Positions 10,501 through 20,304 of a stretch of DNA of 64,000 nt are shown in pieces. The position numbers were made by a program, and so were the translations under genes. A model generated the notes under the pieces. The model searched no databases. It saw only the letters and a program-made list of their open reading frames with translations, and was not told where the DNA came from. The DNA is from Centroberyx gerrardi (Eukaryota > Chordata > Actinopteri > Beryciformes > Berycidae), in contig NC_135998.1 of NCBI RefSeq assembly GCF_048128805.1, forward strand, positions 12,274,656 through 12,338,655, in the 5' to 3' direction. Position 1 is the first letter of the stretch. Each line of letters begins with the position of its first letter.

Positions 10501-11721
10501 TACAAAGTTAGGAAAGCAATGTTAAAGTCAAGAATGATCCCAGTCTCTTCCACACAGTGAGGCATAGCCTACAGTTTATTAATTAAACACTGGTATCGGA
10601 TCGGTACTCGGTATCGGCCGATACCCAAAGCCCAGTTATCGGTATCGGTATCGGTATCTGGACTGAAAAAGTCGGATCGGTGCATCCCTAATAAAAATAT
10701 TACTATTGTGGTCTGTTTAAATAATCAAAGATTGTAGCAAAGCAGATACACACATACACTTCCACTATGTTTGTCTAGAAAGGCCTGAGTTGTAATGGCT
10801 GCTTACCTGCTCCGTCTGGAGCTGCTGGCGGACGGCTCGAACATGCTCCTGATTCTCAGGATGAATGTTCTGCTGATCTTCTCTGCAAAGGTCAAATGTC
10901 AGATACTGAGTTCAACAAAACAGTCAAAAGGGACTGTTGTCAAAAGACAACTTTGGTGATAGCTATTCTAGGAACCTCCTTCATCCTGCATTTATCCTGT
11001 GCTAGTAGTGCAGGATTTTCAAAACAATCTGTCTCACAGGTGTAGCAGCAGCACAACAAGCAAATAAAATGTTTGACCCTGCATGTAGCGGCAGGTATCA
11101 TCTGAAAGATTTGATACTGACAAGAATTTCACCTGGATGAGCTTACCCAGAACACTACCAAATCTGTCTTCTATCACTGGAAAAAAATATTTTCTGTCTG
11201 CATGCATTTCTGTTTGGCAATCTGTTCAGTATGTTTGTCATTGTTCTTTTTTTTCCCTCTTTTTTCTTTTCTTTTTTATATACTGTATATGTGTATATTT
11301 TCCTCCCCCTCTTCCTACTTTACTGTCAAGAGAGGGATGGAGAGTGTATGTAAGAGGAAGGGAGGGAGGTGGAAGACCCAGGTATGGGTTTTGTGTTCTA
11401 CCAGTTTGTATTATATTGCAAAAACCTGAAAATAAAATATATCTTTAAAAAAAATTAAAAGGTGTGTCTCTCCAGATGAAAATGACAGAAACCATCATGT
11501 CACCCTACTGTTGTTATGTTAGCGCAGCCCAGAGTCTGTGATGCTGTTTTACATCAATTTAAAGCTGAATTCATGCCGTACCTGCAGAGTAGCGTCAGCA
11601 GGCCTCCCAGGAAGGTGATGCTGAGCACAACGACAAACAGCACCTGGTTGCTGACCCCCTCAATGAGGGTGTCCTCATCTTGGATCAGGTAGTCCAATTC
11701 CCCACAATGACTGTCCTCCAT
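4586..11721 (-). CDS. rnf170: E3 ubiquitin-protein ligase RNF170, six coding exons
   Basis: RNF170 is an ER-membrane RING E3 ligase; the mammalian protein ubiquitinates activated IP3 receptors for degradation. Coding exons on the minus strand are 11721-11582, 10882-10807, 6346-6232, 5755-5682, 5370-5239 and 4855-4586, all with AG/GT borders and continuous phase, giving 268 residues (human 258). An N-terminal hydrophobic segment ([17 protein letters not shown]) sits near residues 26-42. A C3HC4 RING follows with [13 protein letters not shown], a C before IIAYWRYG, and CPICRQ. The DUF1232-type C-terminus carries [20 protein letters not shown] and two further membrane segments, ending [11 protein letters not shown]. 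The start ATG at 11721 gives [12 protein letters not shown]. Introns hold two hAT elements. Identification is by family resemblance and is very secure. Confidence 0.96.
6690..6701 (+). promoter_or_regulatory. Perfect NRF1-type palindrome inside the hAT element
   Basis: TGCGCATGCGCA is the symmetric NRF1 core. It lies about 70 bp before the BED-finger ATG of the transposon and so could belong to the transposon's own promoter. Binding is inferred from the motif only. Confidence 0.4.
6771..8256 (+). pseudogene. Broken BED zinc-finger exon of a hAT transposase
   Basis: From ATG 6771 the frame reads [14 protein letters not shown] then [18 protein letters not shown], the first half of a BED finger (aromatic W and the C-x2-C pair). 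The second half, [12 protein letters not shown] with its first zinc-binding H, resumes at 8218-8253. The 1.35 kb between them is the nested TIR element. The frame decays after the finger and the rest of the transposase is absent. BED fingers bind DNA in ZBED and hAT proteins. The gene is dead; only the fragment is claimed. Confidence 0.85.
6866..8214. mobile_element. TIR element nested in the hAT BED exon
   Basis: The left end contains GTTCACACATAGCGTTTTTT and the reverse complement of the right end GTTCACACACAGCGTTTTTT, preceded by CTGTG and CTGCG. AAAAGCGCT-type words recur near both ends. It splits the BED finger between its cysteine and histidine halves. Exact tips and target duplication were not resolved, so the superfamily (Harbinger or hAT) is open. 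I recognise no transposase in it. A 95-codon frame at 7963-8250 minus follows the GC-rich right end and is not a known protein. Confidence 0.75.
9388..10690. mobile_element. Non-autonomous hAT element with 8-bp TSD
   Basis: The ends are TAGGGATGCACCGATCCGA in inverted orientation, flanked by the perfect 8-bp repeat ATAAAAAT at 9380-9387 and 10691-10698. Subterminal CGATA, ATCGG and GGTATCGG words are clustered at both ends. The 1303-bp body has an unusually GC-rich part (about 9500-9970) followed by an AT-rich part. It includes a 21-bp near-tandem duplication around 9735-9780 (units containing GTCGGGGTGAGCTGACC). No transposase frame is recognised. It shares an rnf170 intron with the 6566-8548 element. 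Confidence 0.93.
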
Positions 11722-13442
11722 CACACACACTCATAGCCTACAACACTGGAGAACAAAAACATATAGATTTAGCCCAAACAGAATGGCAGTGTATGAAAAA
11801 GCTTGTCAACAAGGTGACCTTAAAGTCCACATTCAATAATGTGCCTTTTATGTTAATAAATAGCTGGATTATGCACATGGTGTAATGAAGATAAACTCAG
11901 TACATCATTATTCAAAAGCACAAAATGTATTATTGTACAATAGATCATTAAGTGATACGTTGCATGGGGAAGTCCATGCAGTTCTCTATGGTTGGAGATA
12001 CAGATCGATACTGTGTATTTTGTGTATTTTGTGTATTTTGTACCTGCTATCCAAATAAAAGACATGTATCTACAGAGGTTGCAACACCAAGGGCTCTGAA
12101 ACTACTTCAAAAGTCTAACGGTTAAGTCTTCCTTTCTTGAAAGAAAATTTTAGTATGAAAAAATATCAAACAAAATGCTGTTTAGTGTTTGGAAATTTTG
12201 CATTTGGCCTGGAAACATTAGCACATTGGACATTCAGGGAGGAACAGTGAGTAGGGAGTAGTGCCCTTGAGCCAGGCACTGGGCTGCTGTGTTGTTGAGC
12301 CTGCCCTGGAGGGGTGCAAGAGAAAGAAAACTGTCCTACAGGGATCAATAAAATGTCACATTATTATTATCATTCTATCATTAAAAAGTGCTGGGAAATA
12401 CTGGGGCTGGGAGACTTCAGGTGCAGCTTGTTCTTTTTACACTTCAGTGTAATTTGGGTATAAATTATTCTGTATGTATGCAGTTCAAGATTCAGGATTA
12501 TAGAACTAGCATTGATCATCATGCGCCTGCTATCAATTTTAAAGACTAAATTTGATGACCGTTTCTCCCAACTAATTTTAGATTTTCCATTGAACTCTAC
12601 GGCCAAAATCATACATAAAGTTCATCACTGGGCCTTGCCACTTCACAAACAATCCAATGAATTTAAAATGAACGATTTAAATCCACTTTGTCAGCTGCAC
12701 AATGAGGAACAAAATGATTTACCACTGTGTTGTGTTTGATGAAGTTAGCAAGGGTCCTTACTTGTAAGCTGCAAACAGTGACTTGTAGCAATTTAGGCAA
12801 GTTCTCTATAATTTCCTTATATTTGTTTAAGTAGATTCAAGGTATGAGAACAACTATTTCAATTTAAGCTGGCATCATTATAGACTTGTTTCACTTGTAT
12901 GACGTTACGTCAAATGTTAATTACATTATCGTTAAATACCTTGACTTGTCATCTGTCACAACTCTAGCTACCGAGCAAGCTAGCTAACGGTAACTGTTGA
13001 CCACTTTACTGTAAGGTACTCTATAAACACCAACCTAATGTCGACATAGCAAATACCCAAAGATCTGTTTTGTTTCTGTTTCGTTCCCGATCTCCTCGCA
13101 CATTAAAAACTAGTACTGGTGTTTGCCATAAGCTTACAGTATCGCTTTCTGCTAGCGTTAGCCTAGACTCGCGAATGCGCTGCCATTCATTTATCGATAC
13201 CACTAATGGTGCATTGGTTGCCACTAAAAGCTACTCGATCAGCTAACGGCAGTGTTATGAAACACTGCTAACATATCAAACACTGTAATTCTACATCCAA
13301 ACGCAACTGGGTCCATTAGCTCTCATGAATCATAAACATACCTTATTGACTTGCAAACCAACGTCTTGAGTTTCCCTTGCGCTGTGTATCCAAAGAGTAT
13401 AAGCGACAGACAAGATAGTGATCCAGCTGGCCGTGACGACAT
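11721..13442 (-). other. Spliced upstream ORF overlapping the rnf170 start codon
   Basis: An ATG at 13442 in the predicted first exon opens a 41-codon frame (MSSRPAGSLSCLSLILFGYT...). It stays open through the donor at 13342, continues across the 11745 splice junction, and stops at a TGA (11723-11721). That stop shares its A with the A of the rnf170 ATG, forming TGATG. Such overlaps can permit termination-reinitiation, so translation of rnf170 might depend on it. It depends on the exon-1 model and on transcription starting upstream of 13442. Confidence 0.4.
12235..12375 (+). repeat. Possible fish SINE/LINE tail fragment
   Basis: The words GTGCCCTTGAGCCAGGCACT and CAGGGATCAATAAAAT, followed by TTATTATTAT, resemble ends of common fish retroposons. 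It lies in the first intron of rnf170. No internal promoter was recognised, so this is tentative. Confidence 0.35.
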
Positions 13443-13500
13443 CGCAACACGTAGGAGGAAGGGAAGGAAGTCCAGACGGTCCGGACAGTCGGATGCTTGT
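13343..13500 (-). other. rnf170: Predicted non-coding first exon of rnf170
   Basis: The minus strand has a donor AATAAG|GTATGT with the exon ending at 13343-13342. Upstream sequence to about 13500 is richer in CG than its surroundings. Splicing to the acceptor at 11745 (TTCTCCAG) gives a mature 5' UTR leading to ATG 11721. The transcription start is a guess, and the region between rnf170 and gpn3 (13.5-15.5 kb) should hold both promoters. Confidence 0.5.
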
Positions 13501-13518
13501 TTCCAGTCTAATTTTTAC

Positions 13519-13584
13519 ACAATAATAATAATAATGATAATAATAATAATAATAATGATAATAATATTAATAAAAAAATAGAAA
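13519..13584 (+). repeat. (AAT)n-like microsatellite
   Basis: A run of ATA/ATG trinucleotides and AAAAT lies just upstream of the predicted rnf170 first exon. Length polymorphism is likely; nothing else is seen. Confidence 0.8.
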
Positions 13585-13599
13585 TTAAAATTTTAAAAA

Positions 13600-14679
13600 A
13601 ATAGAAAAAATAAACAGCCAGTCTAAATACTGCAGTCATTTCCCAATTTGTATAGGCTATATTCGATTTTGAATTATAACATTATAGGCTATTAAACCAA
13701 TAAGATGTGGACCGCATCTTATTAGTATTAAGTTGCCACAACCTGCGAGTGACTAATACACACACACTGCTCACTGCATATCTCTTACCGCACCTACTAG
13801 AAAATCATTACCTCATCTCTAACCTCTAGTTGAGGCAATAGCGACATCTAGTGGACACACACTGAACAACATCTTCCCCGTTTAGTTCTAATCTACAGTA
13901 TTTTGAAGAAACTGTAACTAGAAGGTGAAAGTACAAGCAATTAAAACTGCCTTTCTGTAAAAATTAATTTACTACCAATTACATAATGATGTGTTTATAA
14001 AGCAATATAAAAACTGAAATGCAATAAATCACTACATTAGTTTAATGCACAAATCTAATCAAGTGAGTACTGATGATAATCTGAAGGGCTAAAATGTTTG
14101 TTTGTGGGGGTTTCTTTTCCCTCCTGATGGTGTTTGGACATACTTAAGAAAGGAAATCTTCATGAAACATTTATTTGTGTTCTTTGTTACGAACTTCATA
14201 TAATAGCATGGTGAGGTGAGAGGAAAGCACCATCTGCTCTGTCAACATGGAAGTTCATTTCAAGGAGAATGTAATTACCACAGTCCTAATGCTAATTTAA
14301 AATAGCCAACAGCACATCCGTAATGAGAATGCTGGCTTTGTTCAGAGCTTTTCATTAAGTCTTTGTTTATCCGGGGAAAGTTTTGCGGAGCGGGCAAGGT
14401 CTTTTCCAGCAACATCCTGCTTCGATGTCAAACACATTCAGATCTGCTCAGTTCAATCACAGTCTTACAAATGACAAAAGGCAACCTGGCATTGTAGGCA
14501 CTTTTCAGATTACTAGGTAAATTGCTCAATACAAATTCCTAAAATGATCATTCTATTTCTATTTTTTTTAGCCTATCCATGCAGCTTGAGGCCACTTCCC
14601 CTCCAGTGCATGTGTGTGTGTGTGTGTGTGTGAGTGAATGAGAGAGAAAGAGAGATACACAGAAAGAGAGAGGGATAGC
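13600..14679. other. rnf170-gpn3 intergenic DNA, little recognised
   Basis: The stretch is AT-rich and has no ORF of note. A short (TG)n at about 14612-14632 leads into GA-rich sequence that precedes the dispersed block at 14680. The divergent rnf170 and gpn3 promoters presumably flank it. Confidence 0.5.
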
Positions 14680-14847
14680 GAGATGCCAGCTACATGTAAC
14701 TCCTGTATTTTGATTTTAACATTACACATTCCTGTGTTCACTGCAGTATTTCATATTATTGCAGTTTATATCTTATAACTTCATTGCAATGTGTTATTTG
14801 CTTCCTGTTTGGGCCTCCAGCCTGTGAGGAAGACTTACTTGGGTCTT
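14680..14847 (+). repeat. Dispersed block, copy A (partner at 45106-45298)
   Basis: It shares long runs with 45106-45298: CCTGTGTTCACTGCAGTATT, CTTCATTGCAATGTGTTAT, and GGGCCTCCAGCCTGTGAGG followed by AAGACTTACTTGGGTCTT. Both copies are preceded by GA-rich DNA and share their right end at GGGTCTT. Copy B has an extra stretch (ATTTTACTTTATCTTACTC-like). I do not recognise the family. Confidence 0.8.
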
Positions 14848-15020
14848 GGGGGGGGGAGAGAATCAGGTTTAAACTGTGCCAGGTAACTGAGGTAGAACAA
14901 AAGTCACAGACAAACAATGAAGATGGCGATAGATTGTGAGTTGTTGTGAGTTGATTGTGAGTATTAAAAGAGGGTTTTCTATCATCTCAGGCCCAAGTAC
15001 AACAGCAAAATTTGTACTAG

Positions 15021-15021
15021 G

Positions 15022-15102
<81 letters not shown>
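15021..15102 (+). repeat. (CTAT)n microsatellite
   Basis: About twenty uninterrupted CTAT units lie some 440 bp upstream of the gpn3 start codon. They encode an artefactual isoleucine/tyrosine-rich frame that is not a gene. Confidence 0.95.
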
Positions 15103-15159
15103 ATTTAAAGATATTGTGAATAGGCTACTCGGTTCACTCTCTATATCAGTAGGTGGCAG

Positions 15160-15450
15160 TATACACTTATCTATCAGTTGTTTGTCGACCGCAATAAAAC
15201 AAACGAAGAAGCAGTAGCAGCAGCACAGCACTTGTTAGTTTGTTTGTTTTTTAGTTTTACGGGAAACATGGTTAATAAATATAATCTAGTAAGAGTTCAA
15301 GAGTCTAGATCATCCAAGTCTCTACCCACACTCCAGCCCAGTAGATGTCAACCGCCTCAAAACTAAAGAAGAAGAAGCCGTAGCAGCAGCGGTAGGTGGC
15401 GGTAGCGGAGTTTAGCGTGTAAACCGCCCTCTTCAAAACAAGAAGAAGAA
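15160..15450 (+). repeat. Degenerate copies of an accgc...aaa...GAAGAAG fish motif
   Basis: Three stretches (about 15185-15225, 15345-15395 and 15415-15455) repeat the layout 'accgc', then A-rich, then GAAGAAG, with GTAGCAGCAGC between. This resembles a short dispersed motif common in teleost genomes. It lies directly against the gpn3 promoter, so a regulatory role is conceivable but unsupported. Confidence 0.45.
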
Positions 15451-15545
15451 GATAAACAAGACGTGTGAGGGCTTCCGCGGTACATAAAATATAATTTCCG
15501 ACGTGGGAGAGGGGGTTTACAAAATCCTGAGACGGGAGAGGCAAA

Positions 15546-18500
15546 ATGCCTCGCTACGCACAGCTAGTGATGGGCCCGGCGGGCAGCGGCAAGGTAAGCT
15601 AGCCGGGCGGAAGGCTAAAAGCTAGCGGCCGTCTGCTATCCAGCCTCTAAGTTTACTAACGTTAACTTAAAGCTGCTGAAGTGCCTTGCTGTTCGGCTAC
15701 GAGTCTCCCTATCTCCCTTGCTTTCTGCAGAGACTAGCCCTACTTTAATGGCTCATATTATATTTTGCTGATTTGTTTTTCCTCACAAGCGCGAGTTACA
15801 TAAACAGAAATAATGATACGTTAGTGGACAGCAGAGGATACACTTCAACACAAGTTTATACGTGAGGGGATGGGATTCATTTTCTGAAATGTTGGTTGAT
15901 TGATGATTAATTTCTTGTTGCATGTATTGGCAAATATGGTGTGTTTTTAACCTGTAATGTCAATAAAGCACATTGAATTGAGTTGAGTTGACTAGCGTTA
16001 CACTAGCAGTTTTGTTTAACTGCTCTGTCCCTTTCTTTAAATTTCAGAGTACCTACTGCTCCACTCTGATCCAGCATGCAGAGGCCATAAACCGGTCCGT
16101 CCAGGTGGTGAATCTGGACCCAGCTGCTGAACACTTTGACTATCCTGTCATGGCAGGTGAGAAGATAGAAACTACCAGCTGTTAGTCTGACAGCCAGGTT
16201 TTGCACTTGCACTCTGTACCAATCACATGTGCCTTTGACTGATGCTGTCCGATGTATCCTCATTGTGTTTATTGTGTTATTTTAAATCGTGTCTGCAAAC
16301 CAAGTTTCCCCTTAAGGGAGAATAAAAGTTAATGTTACTTTTTTAAGTCTTTGAAGCTGTTAGTTCATCACGTTATCAGGAGTTTGATATCAATTTGTTC
16401 CATCAATAAGGTAGAAACAGTAGCAGCATCATTTCGTCATGATGTATAACCAGTAGAAGTATACTGAGAAGGATTGGGGGTCAATTCATGAATGAACTCA
16501 TCAATCCCAATTCAACTGAGGAATTGGAATTTGACAAAACCTACAAGAAACAGAATTGCAATTGAATTGGAATTTCAGTTAGTTGAATTTAATTCAGTTA
16601 AATTATGTGAAATTCCATGTTTTTTTTTTCTTGCCATATATTTGAGATTACACAGTGTTATAGATTATCAATACTGAATATAATAAAATGTTAAAAGTAC
16701 CGTTCAGATGGTATTTGATGCATAACATGTAACCGCAGTACATACATTATGATTGAATGTATTTGATTTGTTTAACTGTCTTTTATTTGATTCATAATGG
16801 TTGATTTATAATGTTTAGCGAGTCAAGACAACCTCTCTTAGAAGTGGAATGTCATGGAATCTAATGGAATTCAATTCTGTTTCATGTCATTCCAATTCAA
16901 AAGTTTCCTTAGAGCTGGGTGACATTCCAATTCCAATTCAGTTCCTGGAATTGGAATTAACCATGCATTCTCAATTCAATTCATGAATGGTCCCAACCCT
17001 GATATTGAGTACACAGTTACACACAGTTACACAGATACAGGTTTTCTAGACTTGCTACTCTGTCTACACAGTATATGATAATACCCTATGGTGATCCTGC
17101 TAATTTACCCTTTGTATGATACATGTTTCTGTGTCCTCAGACATCCGTGAGCTCATCCAGGTGGACGATGTGATGGAGGACGACTCTCTCAGGTTCGGCC
17201 CTAACGGAGGCCTGGTCTTCTGCATGGAGTACTTTACCAACAACTTTGACTGGCTGGAGGAGAGCCTGGGTCACGTGGAGGATGATTACATACTGTTTGA
17301 CTGCCCAGGTAAGTCCCAGTACAAGGCCGTGTGATGAAGGTGTACAGAATTTACCCGCCTCTTCCTGTGAGAGTACTGGGTTTGCTCAGTATCTGACAGT
17401 TGACCAGGTGCGATTTGATGGGTGATAAAAGGGGATGACTGGAAAAGTAATTGAATTTTAAAATAGTATTTTCCAGGCCTGGGGAAGTGATGAAAAATAA
17501 TAAAAGGAAGAAAAGTTTTAGAAAAGTCCTGAAATTTTATTTGTGAAGTTAATGATTTTTTTTTTTCTTGATTACTGTCAAATGTCACAAACAGCTGTGG
17601 CTGGTTCTGAAACAGTCTAGACCTGTTGGAGGAAAATATTGTTGGTTGCTGACTGTTTTGTTGGCAGAGTTAAAATTATACTAGATTCCTTGATTTTAAA
17701 GTGGAAAAAAAACAACAAATTCTTAAAGTTAGGGTAGTTGATGGTTAGTAGGTAGGTAGGTAGTTTTTAGTTCAGTCTCATTAAAATTTGGTCATGGAAA
17801 TTTGAAAAGGGGTCATGGAAAAGTTTTGGAAATTCATCAGTGAAAAGATGTGGGAACACTAATGTGATTATGTTTGCCATTGTATTGAGTATTGCACTGA
17901 TGATGGTTGTGATGATTATGAGTTACAACGATAACGGTAGTTGTATTTCCATCAGAACTATAGGTAAGGCTTTGTTCCATATTTGCAGCCACCACTTCAA
18001 AGTTTTGGAAATTTGGCAGCAGCATGGCGCCTACAAAACACTTTTTTCACAGACGACTTGATTTTGCAGGTCAGATCGAACTTTACACACACCTGCCTGT
18101 AATGAGGCAGCTGGTGGAGCAGCTGCAGCAGTGGGAGTTCAGGGTGTGTGGCGTCTTCCTGGTAGACTCCCAGTTCATGGTGGAGACGTTTAAGGTAACT
18201 GTCCATCTCTACAAAACCTTCATTCATTTATCTGACACACTCACTTTTGCTCCTAAATATATTGTATTAGTGTGTTATAGTGGAGTGTAGATATTGTAAT
18301 GACGTTCTAAAATTTGTAACGACAACAAAGCTTAAGTCTTGTCTCCTCCTTCCCTGACTACAGTTCATCTCAGGAGTCATGGCGGCCCTGAGTGCCATGG
18401 TGTCATTAGAAATCCCTCAGGTAAACATTATGACCAAGATGGACCTGCTGAGTCCCAAGGCCAAGAAGGAAATTGAAAAGTAAGTTTGGTTTGAGTGTAG

Positions 18501-19587
18501 TTTTTAATGTTTGCCACATGTCCATGTGTGTCTTCATACGCTACTCTTGAGTTCACATGAAACAGAAACAGAAATCTACCCATTAAGGCTGGATCCCTAT
18601 TATTGTAGCTACTGAGACCCAAATAAGGGAAATTAAATTCACACACACTGATGCTTTAGTTTGCATTATGGTTGAAACAATATGTCAGATAAATAATTTT
18701 GTGAATATTTTTCTTAACACGATAAAGACATTTGCCTTTATTTGTATTTATCTCTTACCTGCACTTAGGTATCTATGTGTTTTTTCATTTTATACGATGT
18801 TTGCAACTGCTTTTTATAATGCAATATACTGGATGTCCCTGTATGTTGTTGACTGTTTGACTGCTGGAATGAGTGACTGAGTTACTCAGCAGCAATGTTT
18901 ATGTTTTGCTGTCTTTTCCCACTAGGTACCTGGACCCAGACATGTACACAATGATGGAAGATAACTCCGACTCCATCAGAAGCAAGAAGTTCAAGAAGTT
19001 GACTAAAGCCATCTGTGGTCTGGTAAGTGAAATCCTTACAGTCTGTCTGCAGATGGTTTTGGGAAACGTTCCACTGATCGAAACTGAACAGAAGCTATTC
19101 CCATCAGCAATGCGATTTATTGGAAGTTCCTGCTTTTTGGACTCGATACTTGCATCAATTTTTTGACAGATTTCTAATTTTTCTGCTTTTCTCCCCCTTT
19201 CTGACTGAATGACTGTCTGTCTGTCTGTCTCCAGATTGATGACTACAGCATGGTGAGATTCCTGCCTTTTGACCGCACCGATGAGGAAGGGATCAACATA
19301 GTACTGCAACACATTGACTTCTCTATACAGTATGGAGAGGATCTGGAGTTCAAGGAGCCAAAGGTGAAAATAAAAAGAATAAAATATAATGTCATGTAAT
19401 ATAGCGTAAGGTCATGTAATATATTTTTATTTTATTTTATCCAAAGACGTTATCTTGCATTTGAAGCACACATATTCACCGTTAATTCACTTCTGTCTCC
19501 CATCCTTTCTTTTTTCCACAGGAGCTTGATGAAGAGCCTAGTAACACAAATTATGATGAATTCTTTCAAGACAAAGTGGACGGCTAA
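15546..19587 (+). CDS. gpn3: GPN-loop GTPase 3, eight exons
   Basis: GPN3 is a small SIMIBI-class GTPase acting with GPN1 in RNA polymerase II assembly and nuclear import. Exons are 15546-15593, 16048-16156, 17141-17308, 18070-18194, 18364-18479, 18926-19022, 19235-19363 and 19522-19587. All have AG/GT borders and consistent phases, giving 285 residues (human 284). The start [16 protein letters not shown] carries the P-loop (residues 10-17), completed across the first intron. The diagnostic GPN tripeptide is at 72-74, the switch DCPGQ at 106-110 and the base-specific TKMD at 173-176. The protein ends in an acidic tail, FFQDKVDG. Introns contain a MITE and a repeat of the 'GGTCATGGAAA' type. 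The terminal exon is partly duplicated in the 3' UTR. Identity is very secure. Confidence 0.97.
16469..17001. mobile_element. MITE rich in GAATTGGAATT words, in gpn3 intron 2
   Basis: The left end AAGGATTGGG and the reverse complement of the right end CAGGGTTGGG are followed on both sides by TTCATGAAT. Flanks ATACTGAG (16461-16468) and ATATTGAG (17002-17009) match at 7 of 8 positions, consistent with an aged hAT-type 8-bp duplication. The body is built of AATTCAATT and GGAATTGGAATT words. There is no coding capacity. Confidence 0.75.
17430..17865. repeat. Dispersed repeat of the GGTCATGGAAA type, gpn3 intron 3
   Basis: Words such as TTTTCCAGGCCTGG, GTCATGGAAATTTGAAAA, GTCATGGAAAAGTTTTGGAA and a terminal GTGGGAACACT are characteristic of an abundant fish DNA repeat. 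The boundaries are approximate and no target duplication was found. Confidence 0.5.
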
Positions 19588-19789
19588 GGTGTGATGTGAC
19601 TCCAGAGGATGCTGAGGAAAAGAGACTTTGTGTGGGACACGTGAAAGTCAAAGAAAAAAAACATCTGAGGTTGATGAAGAACCTAGGAACCCAAATTCGA
19701 TAGGCTAAACACTTTCAAGTCCACGCGGAAAGTTGAGATGCGATGTGATTCCACGGATGCCGAGAAAGAGACTTTGTGTGGGGCACGTG
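19522..19789 (+). repeat. Tandem duplication spanning the gpn3 stop codon
   Basis: The segment 19522-19643 (last gpn3 exon plus early 3' UTR) is repeated with divergence at 19667-19789. Shared runs include TTGATGAAGA, CCTAG, CGGATGC-like words and AGAGACTTTGTGTGGG followed by CACGTG. The second copy lies wholly in the 3' UTR and has its own early stop, so the protein is unaffected. Confidence 0.85.
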
Positions 19790-19998
19790 TGCGCTGAGAG
19801 AGGGGAAGAAAGCATTCATTGCTGACTCTGAATATCTGCGTCATAATATTTATTTTCATAAGTTTTTTGTTTTTTGCCTGTTGTTCTGATGACTCAAGAC
19901 GTGTGATTTCAGACCATTCAACTCTGATTATTTTAACAGACAACATTTGAAGTTTGAAGAGCTGTTATGCAAATGCAGTTATTAATGCTATATTTTTA

Positions 19999-20004
19999 AA
20001 TAAA
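19999..20004 (+). terminator. gpn3: gpn3 poly(A) signal
   Basis: AATAAA lies 412 nt past the gpn3 stop and about 300 nt before the arpc3 start codon. It is the only canonical signal in that gap, so the two transcripts are closely spaced. Confidence 0.7.
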
Positions 20005-20304
20005 AAAATGAAACAAAAACACAAATTGCCTGGAATGTACCTTACATGTACTACAGAAGACGATTGGGGCCACATGAATAAATTATTTGAGTTCTGACTT
20101 TTTTCTCAGAATTCTGACTTTTACAGTCTATAGTCTGTACAGGGGGTAAAAAACGGTTTGTTGTCGCCTCCTTGTGGTCACTACAGCGCATAACACCTGT
20201 CCACTTCCTGACTAGCTCCGTAGGGTGGGACAGGCGGAAACAGCGTCCTGCAGCGCTGACATTTTTCTTTCGCCGAGCAGTAGGACAGATATTTATCAAT
20301 CAAG

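Noticed and set aside
11137-11455. 103-codon frame and possible LINE tail ending in AATAAAATATATC
   Set aside because: The frame is low-complexity (phenylalanine-rich). The T-rich stretch and AATAAA could be a retroposon end, but I saw no second defining motif.
18899-19312. 137-codon minus-strand frame
   Set aside because: It is the antisense shadow of gpn3 exons 6 and 7.
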